Shown here in pieces: positions 16,511 through 26,151 of a DNA stretch of 64,000 nucleotides. The position numbers and the translations under genes were made by a program. The stretch covers positions 868,001 through 932,000 of the forward strand of contig NZ_CP023406.1 in the NCBI RefSeq assembly GCF_002327105.1, in the 5' to 3' direction. The notes under the pieces were generated by a model. It saw nothing but the letters and a program-made list of their open reading frames with translations, was not told where the DNA came from and made no database searches. This DNA is from Luteimonas chenhongjianii. Its GTDB lineage: Bacteria > Pseudomonadota > Gammaproteobacteria > Xanthomonadales > Xanthomonadaceae. Numbering within the stretch: the stretch's first letter is position 1; each line of letters begins with the position of its first letter.

Positions 16511-16545
16511 GAACGGGCGCCGCAAGGCGCCCGTTCTTGCTTCTG
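16511..16545 (+). terminator. Intrinsic terminator of the outer-membrane barrel gene
   Basis: An 11-bp perfect stem GAACGGGCGCC / GGCGCCCGTTC (16511-16521 and 16526-16536) with a GCAA tetraloop, followed by TTGCTTCT. The T-rich tail is interrupted but the stem is very stable, and the position right after the stop at 16485 supports the call. Confidence 0.75.
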
Positions 16546-16676
16546 CGCTGGCGGGTCGTCGAGCCTGCACCGTGCAGGAGGGACTTCGCCTCCGCCCGGG
16601 AAGGCGAACCAGTCTGTCGCGTCCGCGGGAGATGTGGCGCAGCGCTGGACCCGCGCGGCGCTGGCATCATCGGCGC

Positions 16677-17771
16677 ATGTCGCCGTTGACCCTCGACCAG
16701 CTCCGTCGCTATGCCCTGGCGCGTTCGCTGTTCAAGCCGACCACGTTGATGCGCGCGATCGAGCGGGTCGGCTTCGTCCAGGCCGATCCGATCCGTGCAC
16801 CGGCACGCGCGCAGGATCTGAGCCTGCGCCACCGCGTGATCGGCTATCGCGCCGGGGATCTGGAGCGGCGCTACCCGCGGCTGCCGCTGGAAGAGGACTT
16901 CTTCGTCAACTACGGATTCCTTCACCGCACGCACCAGGCGCTGATGCACCCGCGCATCGCCCGGGAGGACTGGACGGCCGCGCGTCGACGGCAGGCGCAG
17001 GCGGTCCTTGCGTTCGTTGCCGAACGTGGCAGCGCACATCCGCGCGAGGTCGACGCGCACTTCGCGCACGGCAAGGTCGTCAACTGGTTCGGCGGCTCGT
17101 CCAATGCCAGCACGCGACTGCTCGATGACATGCACTACCGCGGCCTGTTGCGCGTGGCGCGCCGGCACAACGGCACACGCGTCTATGCGGTCCGCGCACC
17201 GTTGCCGGCGCCAGCCGATCCCGACGCCGTCGCATTCCGCATGGACGCGCTGTTGGACCTGCTGGTGCGCACTTACGCGCCGCTGCCCGAGGCCAGCCTG
17301 CGGCAGCTGATGGCGTATCTGGCACGCGGCGTCCCGCAATGGCGCGATGCACGCGCCGCGGCGCTGGACCGCGCCCGCGCGCGCCTGGACGGGGCACGGA
17401 TCGATGGCGTCGATTGGCTCTGGCCCGCCGGCGAGACGCCGCGCACCAGACGCTGGCGGGCCGACGCCGCAGTGCGCTTGCTGACGCCGTTCGATCCGGT
17501 GGTCTGGGACCGTCGCCGGTTCGAACTGTTCTGGGGCTGGCGCTACCGCTTCGAGGCCTACACACCCGCACCGGAGCGACGGCTGGGCTATTACGCACTG
17601 CCGCTGCTGTGGGGTGAGCGGGTGATCGGCTGGGGCAACCTGGCGGTCGTCGGCGGCGCGCTGTCGGTGGAGTTGGGTTACGTGGAAGGCCGGCCGCCAC
17701 GCGACCCGGTATTCGCCGAGGGGCTGGCGCAGGAGCTGGACCGCATGCGTCTGTTCCTGGGTTCGAAGTGA
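16677..17771 (+). CDS. Winged-helix DNA glycosylase of the YcaQ/AlkX family
   Basis: A 364-residue HTH_42 family protein. The N-terminal block has the Q-x-D motif of the AlkX (YcaQ) branch in GFVQADPIRAPARAQDL, where the antibiotic-protective AlkZ branch has Q-x-Q. The C-terminal part has the family signature VRLLTPFDPVVWDRRRFELFWG and YRFEAYTPAPERRLGYYALP. E. coli YcaQ removes alkylated bases and unhooks interstrand crosslinks. The final segment reads VIGWGNLAVVGG, where many relatives have a more charged R-x-D-x-K stretch, so activity may differ. The ATG at 16677 matches the usual N terminus (LTLDQLRRYALARSLF). Confidence 0.85.
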   Translation: MSPLTLDQLRRYALARSLFKPTTLMRAIERVGFVQADPIRAPARAQDLSLRHRVIGYRAGDLERRYPRLPLEEDFFVNYGFLHRTHQALMHPRIAREDWTAARRRQAQAVLAFVAERGSAHPREVDAHFAHGKVVNWFGGSSNASTRLLDDMHYRGLLRVARRHNGTRVYAVRAPLPAPADPDAVAFRMDALLDLLVRTYAPLPEASLRQLMAYLARGVPQWRDARAAALDRARARLDGARIDGVDWLWPAGETPRTRRWRADAAVRLLTPFDPVVWDRRRFELFWGWRYRFEAYTPAPERRLGYYALPLLWGERVIGWGNLAVVGGALSVELGYVEGRPPRDPVFAEGLAQELDRMRLFLGSK

Positions 17772-17787
17772 AGGGGCTGCGCGCGCC

Positions 17788-18570
17788 TCACTGCTTCTCG
17801 CCGACCCACACCTGCATCTCCACCGTCTGCAGCAGCCCGTAGTTGGTCAGGAACGCCACGTCGGCGGCATCGCGTCCGTAGGCGATGACGATGCGTCCAC
17901 CGCGCGGCGCGTCCTGGGTCGCATCGAAGGTGTACCAGCGGTCATCGAGGTAAGCCTCGAACCAGGCATGCAGATCCATCGGCTCGAGGCCGTACAGATA
18001 GCCGACCACCATGCGGGCGGGAATGCGCAGGCTGCGGCACAGGGTGATGCCGACGTGCGCGTAGTCGCGGCACACACCGGCGCCGTGGGCGATGGTGTCG
18101 AGTGCATCGGTGGTCGCGTCACTGACGCCGTACCGGTAGGCGATGTGCCGGCGGATCCACGCCACGATGGCGCCGACCTGGCCGCTGCGCGGCCCCGCCT
18201 GATCGACGATCTCCTGCGCGCGCTCGAATGCACGATCGCTCGGGCAGTAACGGCTCGGCAGCAGGTACTGCAGGGTGTGGCCGGGCAGCGACGCCGGCGC
18301 CATCGGCGCCGACCACGGCGCCACCGCGATGCTGCGCTCGGTCTCGACCTCCAGTTCGGTGCGGATGCGCATCCGCCCGCTGGGCACGACGAAGCGCTGG
18401 CACAGGTTGCCGAAGGAATCCACGAACTCCGTCGGGCGCACGTGGGGGTCGAATGCGTAGTGCTCGCTGACCAGCCACTGGGCGTCGCCACTGCGGGGCC
18501 GGAGCATCGCGACGACCGCGCAATCGACATCCGCCTCGACGATGAGCTCGCAGCCGGCCAGCAGGCGCAT
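17788..18570 (-). CDS. Transglutaminase-like family protein
   Basis: A 260-residue protein. The N-terminal beta domain (about 1-110) precedes a cysteine-protease-like transglutaminase core. The catalytic triad is visible as Cys in GAGVCRDYAHVG, His in MDLHAWFEAYL and Asp in WYTFDATQ. This domain order is that of the bacterial transglutaminase family often found beside stress or peptide-processing genes; substrates are mostly unknown. No signal peptide is present. It diverges from the SDR gene at 18772 with about 200 bases between them. Confidence 0.9.
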   Translation of the reverse strand: MRLLAGCELIVEADVDCAVVAMLRPRSGDAQWLVSEHYAFDPHVRPTEFVDSFGNLCQRFVVPSGRMRIRTELEVETERSIAVAPWSAPMAPASLPGHTLQYLLPSRYCPSDRAFERAQEIVDQAGPRSGQVGAIVAWIRRHIAYRYGVSDATTDALDTIAHGAGVCRDYAHVGITLCRSLRIPARMVVGYLYGLEPMDLHAWFEAYLDDRWYTFDATQDAPRGGRIVIAYGRDAADVAFLTNYGLLQTVEMQVWVGEKQ

Positions 18571-18771
18571 CGTGAGTCCTTGGATAGCAAGAGCGGGGGC
18601 GTATCGTGGCGATCATCGCGTGTAGCGGGTGTCGCTGTCGCCACCCGCGCGTGATTCGGGCGCCGGTGTGCGGGTAACGCATGGGCGGCGCTGCGCGCCC
18701 GGGCTGCGGATTCACGGCCATGCGACGTGCGCGGCGCGAGCGTAGCGGGCCCCCAGCCAGGAGCATCCGCG

Positions 18772-19611
18772 ATGAATCAGCCCGCGCAGCAGCAGGACGT
18801 CCCAGGTGTCGAGAAGAAACTCGATCCCCAGGCCGACCATGGCGAGCAGAGCTACCGCGGCAGTGGCCGCCTCGAAGGCAAGGTCGCCATCATCACCGGT
18901 GGCGACAGCGGTATCGGTCGCGCGGTGGCGATCGCCTATGCGCGCGAAGGGGCCGACGTGCTGGTGAGTTATCTCAACGAGGACGAGGACGCGCGCGAGA
19001 CCAGGCGCTGGGTGGAGCAGGCCGGGCGACGCTGCGAGCTGTTGCCGGGTGACATCGCCGACCCGGCGCATTGCCGGGCGATCGTGCAGAAGGCCGTCGA
19101 TGCGTTCGGCCGTCTAGACATCCTGGTCAACAATGCGGCCTATCAGATGAGCTACGACTCGCTCGACGAGATTCCCGACGACAAGTGGGATTACACCTTC
19201 CAGGTCAATGTCACCGCGATGTTCCACCTGTGCAAGGCCGCGGTGCCGCACATGAAGCCCGGCGCCTCGATCATCAACACCAGCTCGATCAATTCCGACA
19301 AGCCCAACCCCACACTGCTGCCCTATGCGGCGACCAAGGGTGCGATCGCCAATTTCAGCGCGGGTCTGGCGCAGTTGCTGGCCGACAAGGGCATCCGGGT
19401 CAATTCGGTGGCGCCGGGTCCGATCTGGACCCCGCTGATCCCGGCGACCCTGTCCCCCGATGCGGTCGCCTCCTTCGGCAAGCAGACCCCTCTCAAGCGT
19501 CCCGGCCAGCCGGCCGAGTGCGCGCCGATCTATGTGCTGCTGGCCTCCGACGAAGGCAGCTACATGACTGGCGGCCGCTACGCCGTCACTGGCGGGATGC
19601 CGATCCTGTAG
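18772..19611 (+). CDS. Short-chain dehydrogenase of the YghA / GSP39 type
   Basis: A 279-residue NAD(P)-dependent oxidoreductase with the N-terminal extension (QDVPGVEKKLDPQADHGEQ) characteristic of E. coli YghA and Bacillus general stress protein 39 (YdaD). It has the Rossmann motif TGGDSGIGRAVA, NNAAYQ, the catalytic serine in INTSSINS and YxxxK in LPYAATKGAIANF. It ends GGRYAVTGGMPIL. An AGGAG ribosome binding site precedes the ATG at 18772. Relatives are stress-induced; the substrate is unknown. The CsbD-like gene follows 92 bases downstream in the same direction. Confidence 0.92.
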   Translation: MNQPAQQQDVPGVEKKLDPQADHGEQSYRGSGRLEGKVAIITGGDSGIGRAVAIAYAREGADVLVSYLNEDEDARETRRWVEQAGRRCELLPGDIADPAHCRAIVQKAVDAFGRLDILVNNAAYQMSYDSLDEIPDDKWDYTFQVNVTAMFHLCKAAVPHMKPGASIINTSSINSDKPNPTLLPYAATKGAIANFSAGLAQLLADKGIRVNSVAPGPIWTPLIPATLSPDAVASFGKQTPLKRPGQPAECAPIYVLLASDEGSYMTGGRYAVTGGMPIL

Positions 19612-19703
19612 CCCACTGACCGCGGCCGCGTTTCTTCACTTCGGCGTGGCGCGGTCGCGGGCATATCCCCTCACACCCTGCACTCCGCAGGCGGGAGAGA
19701 CCC

Positions 19704-19880
19704 ATGGACAAGAACCGCACAGAAGGCGCCAAGAACCAGGTCAAGGGCGCTGCGAAGGAAGTGGCTGGCAAGGTCACCGGCAATACGTCGAAAGAAGTCG
19801 CCGGCAAGGTCCAGAAAACGGCCGGCAAGGCGCAGAGCGCGGTCGGCAAGGCCAGCGACGACGCGCGCAAGAAGCGTTGA
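19704..19880 (+). CDS. CsbD-like small stress protein
   Basis: A 58-residue, Lys/Ala/Gly-rich protein beginning MDKNRTEGAKNQVKGAAKEV and made of near-repeats of the form AGKV-x4-x-K (EVAGKVTG, EVAGKVQKTAGKAQ, AVGKASDDARKK). This is the composition and repeat pattern of the CsbD/UPF0337 family, a sigma-B-dependent stress protein in Bacillus and an abundant stress-induced protein in many proteobacteria; its molecular role is unknown. A GGGAGAG ribosome binding site lies upstream. A terminator follows. Confidence 0.88.
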   Translation: MDKNRTEGAKNQVKGAAKEVAGKVTGNTSKEVAGKVQKTAGKAQSAVGKASDDARKKR

Positions 19881-19903
19881 ACTTGGCGCAGGATGCGTCG
19901 GAT

Positions 19904-19926
19904 GGGCGGCTTCGGCCGCCCTTTTC
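19904..19926 (+). terminator. Intrinsic terminator after the CsbD-like gene
   Basis: GGGCGGC / GCCGCCC stem of 7 bp with a TTCG tetraloop (19904-19921), followed by TTTTCC. It lies 24 bases after the stop of the CsbD-like gene and closes the SDR-CsbD unit. Confidence 0.75.
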
Positions 19927-19930
19927 CGTT

Positions 19931-20185
19931 CTAGGGCGCCGTCAGCCGTTCCAGCGTATCCAGGAAGAGGAACGCCGCGTCGCGCGAGTCCCCGCACATG
20001 TCGGGCGCCGGGCGCAGCGATGCGCAGAATGCAGGCCGTTCGGCCCGGCCGAAAAGACGGCAGCGCAGGTGCTCGTCGAGCTGCACGCAGGGCACCCCCG
20101 CCGGCTTGCCCTGCGGCATGCCGGGGATCGGCGAGGTGATCGACGGCGCGATGCAGCAGGCGGCGCAGAGGTGCCGGCAGTCCAC
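19931..20185 (-). CDS. YkgJ-family cysteine-cluster protein
   Basis: An 84-residue protein with a zinc- or iron-sulphur-type cysteine pattern: Cys3, then CAACC, a central PSITSPIPGMPQGKPAGVPC, RCRLF, RPAFC and DMCG. The motif PGMP-GKPAG with the spaced cysteines is characteristic of the YkgJ/UPF0153 family. Function is unknown. It lies just downstream of aroE in the same direction, about 90 bases on. Confidence 0.88.
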   Translation of the reverse strand: MDCRHLCAACCIAPSITSPIPGMPQGKPAGVPCVQLDEHLRCRLFGRAERPAFCASLRPAPDMCGDSRDAAFLFLDTLERLTAP

Positions 20186-20275
20186 CGGCCTAGCGCCCGC
20201 AGGGCAGTAACGCGCCGCCCGTCAGGCGGCGCGGGCTGACGCAGGGCATCGACACGGACGCGGCATCCACGAAGC

Positions 20276-21121
20276 CTAGTCGGCCGTGGTCAGCGAGATG
20301 TTCCGCGCCTGCAGTGCATCGAACACGGCATCGGTTTCCGGGCGTACGCCATGCCACAACTCGAAGCTCTCGGCCGCCTGTTCGACCAGCATGCCCAGAC
20401 CGTCGATCACTCCCTGGCAGCCGTGCGCGCGCGCCCACGCCAGGAACGGCACCGCCGCTTCCCCGTAGCTGAGGTCGACCGCATCGGTGCGCATGCCCAC
20501 GAGCGAGCGCGGCAGTGCCGGCACGCTGCCATCGCGGCCTGCCGAAGTCGCGTTGATGATCAGCTCGAACTCGCCCATCTCGCCGAGCTGTTCGAAATAG
20601 CGCGGATGCACCACGCCGGGCTCGCCGAGCGCGTCGGCCAGTGCGTCGGCGCGCGCGGGCGTGCGGTTGACCACGTAGAGCTCGGAGACCCCTGCGTCGA
20701 GCAGCGCGGGTGCCACGCTCCTTGCCGCGCCGCCTGCGCCGATCAGCAGGGTGCGACGCCCGCGCAGGTCGAGGCTGCGGCGGTCGGTCAGGTCGCGGAC
20801 CAGGCCGACGCCGTCGGTCGTGTCGCCATGCCAGGTCTCCCCGCGGCGCACGAGCGTATTGACCGCACCGGCGCGCGTGGCCCGCTCGCTGCGCGTCGAG
20901 GCCAGGTCGTAGGCGAGCGTCTTCAGCGGCAGGGTGATGTTGGCCCCGGTTCCGCCCGCGGCGGCGAAGGCCGCCAGCGCGTCGGCAAAGGTCGCCGGCG
21001 GCGCGTCGATCGCCTCGTACACCAGGTCGATGCCGGTCTGCCGGCCGAACGCCTGATGGATGCGGGGTGACAGGGAGTGTGCGACCGGATGGCCGAACAC
21101 GGCGTAGCGGGCGGTCGACAT
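20276..21121 (-). CDS. aroE: Shikimate dehydrogenase
   Basis: Reduces 3-dehydroshikimate to shikimate with NADPH in the cytoplasm, a step towards chorismate. 281 residues. The shikimate-binding serines are Ser16 and Ser18 in HSLSPRIH, and the catalytic pair is Lys67 (ITLPLKT) and Asp103 (GDTTDGVGL). The NADP domain has [14 protein letters not shown] and the [11 protein letters not shown] strand. The start at [16 protein letters not shown] (21121) matches the family; the longer frame upstream is not coding. Chorismate made by this pathway also feeds the XanB2-like chorismatase encoded 5 kb away, but the genes are not in one operon. Confidence 0.96.
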   Translation of the reverse strand: MSTARYAVFGHPVAHSLSPRIHQAFGRQTGIDLVYEAIDAPPATFADALAAFAAAGGTGANITLPLKTLAYDLASTRSERATRAGAVNTLVRRGETWHGDTTDGVGLVRDLTDRRSLDLRGRRTLLIGAGGAARSVAPALLDAGVSELYVVNRTPARADALADALGEPGVVHPRYFEQLGEMGEFELIINATSAGRDGSVPALPRSLVGMRTDAVDLSYGEAAVPFLAWARAHGCQGVIDGLGMLVEQAAESFELWHGVRPETDAVFDALQARNISLTTAD

Positions 21122-21402
21122 GGAAGCCTCGGTGGCGGGCGCGCCGGACTGGCGTGCCGACAAGTCTAGTGGGGGGGCGGACACGGGGCGTGCAGGCAGG
21201 CCTGCCTCACCGGACCAGACGCCGGGGTATGGCAAAAAAATGGCGGCGGCATGCCCTATCGGGGCAGAAAGTTGTGTAGAACGTCAGAGCCGGAGCGTGG
21301 CGCGTCAGGTTGTGCCGCCACCGGGGGAGAAGACGCTGGGGTCGATCGTTCGACGGCGGCGTCGTCTGGGTCAGGAAGGTCCATCCACGAGGGAACATCC
21401 GC

Positions 21403-24400
21403 ATGTCACGCATCCGAAAGGTGGGAGCGGCGTCCGCGCTGCTCGGCCTCGCTGTCGTCGCGGTCGCCAGTACCGCGCTTCCGTCCCGTGTCCCGGCCCT
21501 CGGGAATGCGGTCGATTCCGCCAAGGCCAGTATCGGTGCCCTGCTGGGCGGCACGTCGCCGGTCGACACGCGCGGCGCTGCAACCGTCACCCGCGGTGGC
21601 GGCACGGGCGCGCCGGCTGAACCCGGGGTCGCGCAGCCGGGTACGCCCGAGCGCTACATCGTCGTATTCGAAGAGCCGGCACTGGCCGCCTACAAGGGCG
21701 GCCTCGGCGGGCTGGCCGCACCCGCGCGGCGTGCCGACGCACGCGGCAAGTCGCGGCTGGACGTCAGGAGCGCCAGCGCGCGCAGCTACGTCAGCTACCT
21801 GCAGGGACGCCAGTCCGACCTCGTGGGGGCGATGGCCCTGCGCGTCGGCCGTCCGCTCGACGTCGAGCGGCGCATGCAGCACGCGGTCAACGGCGTCGTC
21901 GTCGAGTTGACCGCGACCGAGGCCGCCAGGATCGAGAAGCTCGACGATGTCCGCCTGGTCGAGGCCTATCGCGAGTACACGCTCGATACCGATACCGGTC
22001 CGCGCCTGATCGGCGCCGAGGCGGTCTGGGATGGCAGCTGGACCGGGGCAACCGGCCAGTTCCAGGGCGAGGGCATCGTCTACGGCATCCTCGATTCGGG
22101 CATCAACTTCGGCTCGCCCTCGTTCGCGGCGGTGGATCCGATCGACGGCTACCAGCACGTCAATCCGCTGGGCGCCGGCACCTATCTGGGCAGCTGCGCG
22201 GCCGGCGGTGTCGACGCGGGACGTTGCAACGACAAGCTCATCGGTGGCTACGACTTCGTCTGCGAAGCGCCGGGCAACACCTGCGGCAACTCCAGCTTCC
22301 GCGAGGAGCGCGGGTTCGGCGACACCAACGGCCACGGCACGCACGTGGCCTCGACCGTCGCCGGCAATCGCCGCGACGTGTCCTATCGCGGCAACACGCG
22401 TCGCATTTCGGGCGTGGCGCCGCGCGGCAACCTCGTCGCCTACGACATCTGCTACACCAACATCGCCACCGGCCAGGGCCAGTGCCCGAACGTCGCCGCG
22501 GTCGCGGCGATCAACCAGGCGATCGCCGACGGGGTAGTGGATGTCCTCAACTACTCGATCAGTGGCGGCGCCCAGCCCTGGACCGAAGTCGTCTCGCTGG
22601 CGTTCCTCAATGCGACCGATGCCGGCATCTACGTCGCGTCCTCGGCAGGCAACAGCGGCCCGGGGCCGAACACCATGGGGCATCTGGAACCATGGGTCTC
22701 CTCGACGGCAGCGGCGCAGCACGGCCGCGGCTCGTTCGCACTCGCCCTCGAGGTGACCGGTCCGGGCAACGTGCCCGAGCAGCTGCGTCCGGTGCTGGTC
22801 GACGAGGGCTCGGGCGGCGTGGCGTTCAATGCGACGATTCCGGGCAATACGCCGCTGCGGGTCAGCGCAACGCTCGATAGCGTCGACGACGGCTGCAACG
22901 GGTTCCCGGCCGGCAGCTTCCAGGGCGCGATCGCGGTGGTCCGCCGCGGCACCTGCTCGTTCGTGATCAAGGCCGACAATGCCCGCAACGCCGGCGCGAT
23001 CGCGGTGGTGATCGCCAACAACGCCGCCGGCGCCATCATTCCGTCGGTGCCCGGCGCCACGATTCCGGTGTTCGGCATGCCCCAGGCCGATGCCGACGTA
23101 CTGCGCGACTTCGTGCGGGCCAACCCGACTGCGACGGCCAGCGTGCTGTACCCGCCGATCGCGCTGCCCAACACCGCCGACGCGCTCGGCGCCTTCAGCT
23201 CGCGCGGCCCCGCAGGCACGTTCAACCTGGTCAAGCCCGACATCACCGCCCCCGGCGTGAGCATCCTCGCGGCCTACGCCGGAGCCACGATCACCGGCTT
23301 CGAGAGCCTGGTGGAGTCGATCAACGGCACCTCGATGGCATCGCCGCACCAGGCCGGCGCCGCCGGTCTGATCCGTCAGGCGCGGCCGGGCTGGTCCGTC
23401 CCCGAGATCAAGTCGGCGCTGGCGATGACCGCCAAGACCGAAGTGTTCAAGGAGGATTCGGTCACCCCGGCGACGCCGTTCGACAAGGGCAGCGGCCGGG
23501 TCCAGGTGGACCGCGCGATCAACGCCGGCCTGGTGATGCACGAAACGACCGCGAACTACCGCGCGGCCGATCCGGCGTTGGGTGGTGACGAGTCGGCGCT
23601 CAACCAGCCGAGCATCGCCAACCGCAGTTGCTACAGCAGCTGCAGCTTCGTGCGCACCTTCCGCAACCCGCACGGCAGCGCGTCGAGCTGGCGCATCAGC
23701 TTCAGCGGCGTCAACGCGACGGCGACGCCGTCGACGCTCAAGGTGCCTGCGGGCGGTACGGCCTCCGTCCGCATCACGGTCAACACCCGCGATGTGGCCG
23801 CCAACGGCAGCTGGAGCTTCGGCGAGATGCGGCTCGAGTCCAGCGGCCCGATCCTGGGCGTGCAGCGCACGCCGCTGACGCTGCCGATCGCCATCGCGGT
23901 CCAGGCGCCGGTGGTCAAGCTGCCCGAGTCGATTTCGCTGGCCCTTGCGGCCGGCCGCAGCGGGACCGCGACCGGTTCGGTGGCCAACGTCGGCGGCTCG
24001 CCGCTGGCCTACAGCGTCGCCAACACCGGCGCCGGCAGCCTGGCGCTTGTCGATCGCCTGCGTGGCACCCTGACCAACGGCTATCGCGGCATCTACCGCT
24101 CCGATGCCGGCAGCCCGGTGGCGCAGATGGTGGCCGACGATTTCGTCGTCGAATCGCCGACGCGGCTGACGGCGATCCTCAACGAGGGCTTTGCGGTCGG
24201 TGGCACGTTCACTGCCACCCAGGTGGGCTGGGCGATCTTCGCCGATGCCAATGGCGTGCCCGCCGGCAACCCGGTGACCACGCCCGGCGCCGCGGTGTGG
24301 CGTTTCCTCGGTGCGCCGAACGCCCCGGGGGTGCAGGTCTCGGGCACCAACCTCGGCTTCAACTTCGGTGCCGCGGGCCAGGACGTCGTGCTGCAGCCGG

Positions 24401-24771
24401 GCCGGTACTGGCTGGTCGCCTATACCCGCGGGCCCTATGCCTCGAGCTGGGCGTGGTACGCATCGCCGGCGGGTAACGGCAGCTTCGCGTTCATCGAGAT
24501 CGCCTCGACTGGCGCGGGCAGCTGGTCGCTGTTGAACAACTACGCGGGGCTGTCGGTGCAGGTGCGTGGCGAGGTGGCATGCGGCGCGCCGTGGATGGGT
24601 GCCGTCACCCCGGCCTCGGGCACGGTGCAGGCCGGTGCGGTCCAGGCCAACCGCGTCTCGCTCAGCGCGGCGGGGCTGTCGCCCGGGCGCCACGTCGGTC
24701 ACTTGTGCGTGAGCAGCAATGATCCGGCGACGCCGAAGGCGGCTGCGCCGGTGGTGCTGACAGTGAACTGA
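21403..24771 (+). CDS. Secreted S8 (subtilisin-like) serine protease with PA insert
   Basis: A 1122-residue exported protease. The signal segment is KVGAASALLGLAVVAVASTA. An inhibitor-I9-like propeptide follows (about 80-190, starting ERYIVVFEEPALAAYKGG). The catalytic residues are near Asp230 (YGILDSGIN), His311 (NGHGTHVAS) and Ser642 (NGTSMASPH), with the oxyanion Asn in SSAGNSGPG. A protease-associated domain lies between His and Ser (about 480-600: FQGAIAVVRRGTCSF). The C-terminal 450 residues are beta-sandwich-rich, with ANVGGSPLAYSV and an abnormal-spindle-like repeat near the end. Two Cys pairs (SCYSSC; GACGAP-like region) suggest disulphides. Likely a nutrient-acquisition or lytic protease. 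A terminator follows directly. Confidence 0.93.
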   Translation: MSRIRKVGAASALLGLAVVAVASTALPSRVPALGNAVDSAKASIGALLGGTSPVDTRGAATVTRGGGTGAPAEPGVAQPGTPERYIVVFEEPALAAYKGGLGGLAAPARRADARGKSRLDVRSASARSYVSYLQGRQSDLVGAMALRVGRPLDVERRMQHAVNGVVVELTATEAARIEKLDDVRLVEAYREYTLDTDTGPRLIGAEAVWDGSWTGATGQFQGEGIVYGILDSGINFGSPSFAAVDPIDGYQHVNPLGAGTYLGSCAAGGVDAGRCNDKLIGGYDFVCEAPGNTCGNSSFREERGFGDTNGHGTHVASTVAGNRRDVSYRGNTRRISGVAPRGNLVAYDICYTNIATGQGQCPNVAAVAAINQAIADGVVDVLNYSISGGAQPWTEVVSLAFLNATDAGIYVASSAGNSGPGPNTMGHLEPWVSSTAAAQHGRGSFALALEVTGPGNVPEQLRPVLVDEGSGGVAFNATIPGNTPLRVSATLDSVDDGCNGFPAGSFQGAIAVVRRGTCSFVIKADNARNAGAIAVVIANNAAGAIIPSVPGATIPVFGMPQADADVLRDFVRANPTATASVLYPPIALPNTADALGAFSSRGPAGTFNLVKPDITAPGVSILAAYAGATITGFESLVESINGTSMASPHQAGAAGLIRQARPGWSVPEIKSALAMTAKTEVFKEDSVTPATPFDKGSGRVQVDRAINAGLVMHETTANYRAADPALGGDESALNQPSIANRSCYSSCSFVRTFRNPHGSASSWRISFSGVNATATPSTLKVPAGGTASVRITVNTRDVAANGSWSFGEMRLESSGPILGVQRTPLTLPIAIAVQAPVVKLPESISLALAAGRSGTATGSVANVGGSPLAYSVANTGAGSLALVDRLRGTLTNGYRGIYRSDAGSPVAQMVADDFVVESPTRLTAILNEGFAVGGTFTATQVGWAIFADANGVPAGNPVTTPGAAVWRFLGAPNAPGVQVSGTNLGFNFGAAGQDVVLQPGRYWLVAYTRGPYASSWAWYASPAGNGSFAFIEIASTGAGSWSLLNNYAGLSVQVRGEVACGAPWMGAVTPASGTVQAGAVQANRVSLSAAGLSPGRHVGHLCVSSNDPATPKAAAPVVLTVN

Positions 24772-24792
24772 CCGGGCGCAATCGCACGACGG

Positions 24793-24824
24793 GAACGCCC
24801 GGGCTTGCCCGGGCGTTCTTTTTT
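24793..24824 (+). terminator. Intrinsic terminator of the S8 protease gene
   Basis: A perfect 11-bp stem GAACGCCCGGG / CCCGGGCGTTC (24793-24803 and 24808-24818) with a CTTG loop and a run of T after it (24819-24824). It begins about 20 bases after the protease stop. Confidence 0.92.
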
Positions 24825-24993
24825 GGGCACCGGCCCGACTGCAAGCCGAAGGCCCTTGCCCGGCTGGCGGTGGCGCCGGGCCGCCGCGGACCTTCAGTCG
24901 GTCCCGGCCACGCAGGGCGACGGGCATTGCCCGGCGCTTTCGGGCCCGCTGCCGCTGATGCGTCCAGCGCCGGCGCCGGACGCCTGCGGGTGC

Positions 24994-26067
<1,074 letters not shown>

Positions 26068-26151
26068 TCACGGGCCACCCGGCGACCGCTTGCGCAGGGC
26101 GCAGGCGGTCGAGACGACGTTCGCCAACCCTGGCGCGGCCGCGCGCCAGCC

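Noticed and set aside
21122..21402. Possible riboswitch or small RNA upstream of the S8 protease
   Set aside because: Has an A-run and some pairing potential, but no match to a known riboswitch layout could be recognised.
21406..24927. A 1173-codon open frame antisense to the S8 protease
   Set aside because: It mirrors codon bias of the protease in a very GC-rich genome; the translation is His/Arg/Asp/Gly-rich, has no domain and no ribosome binding site.
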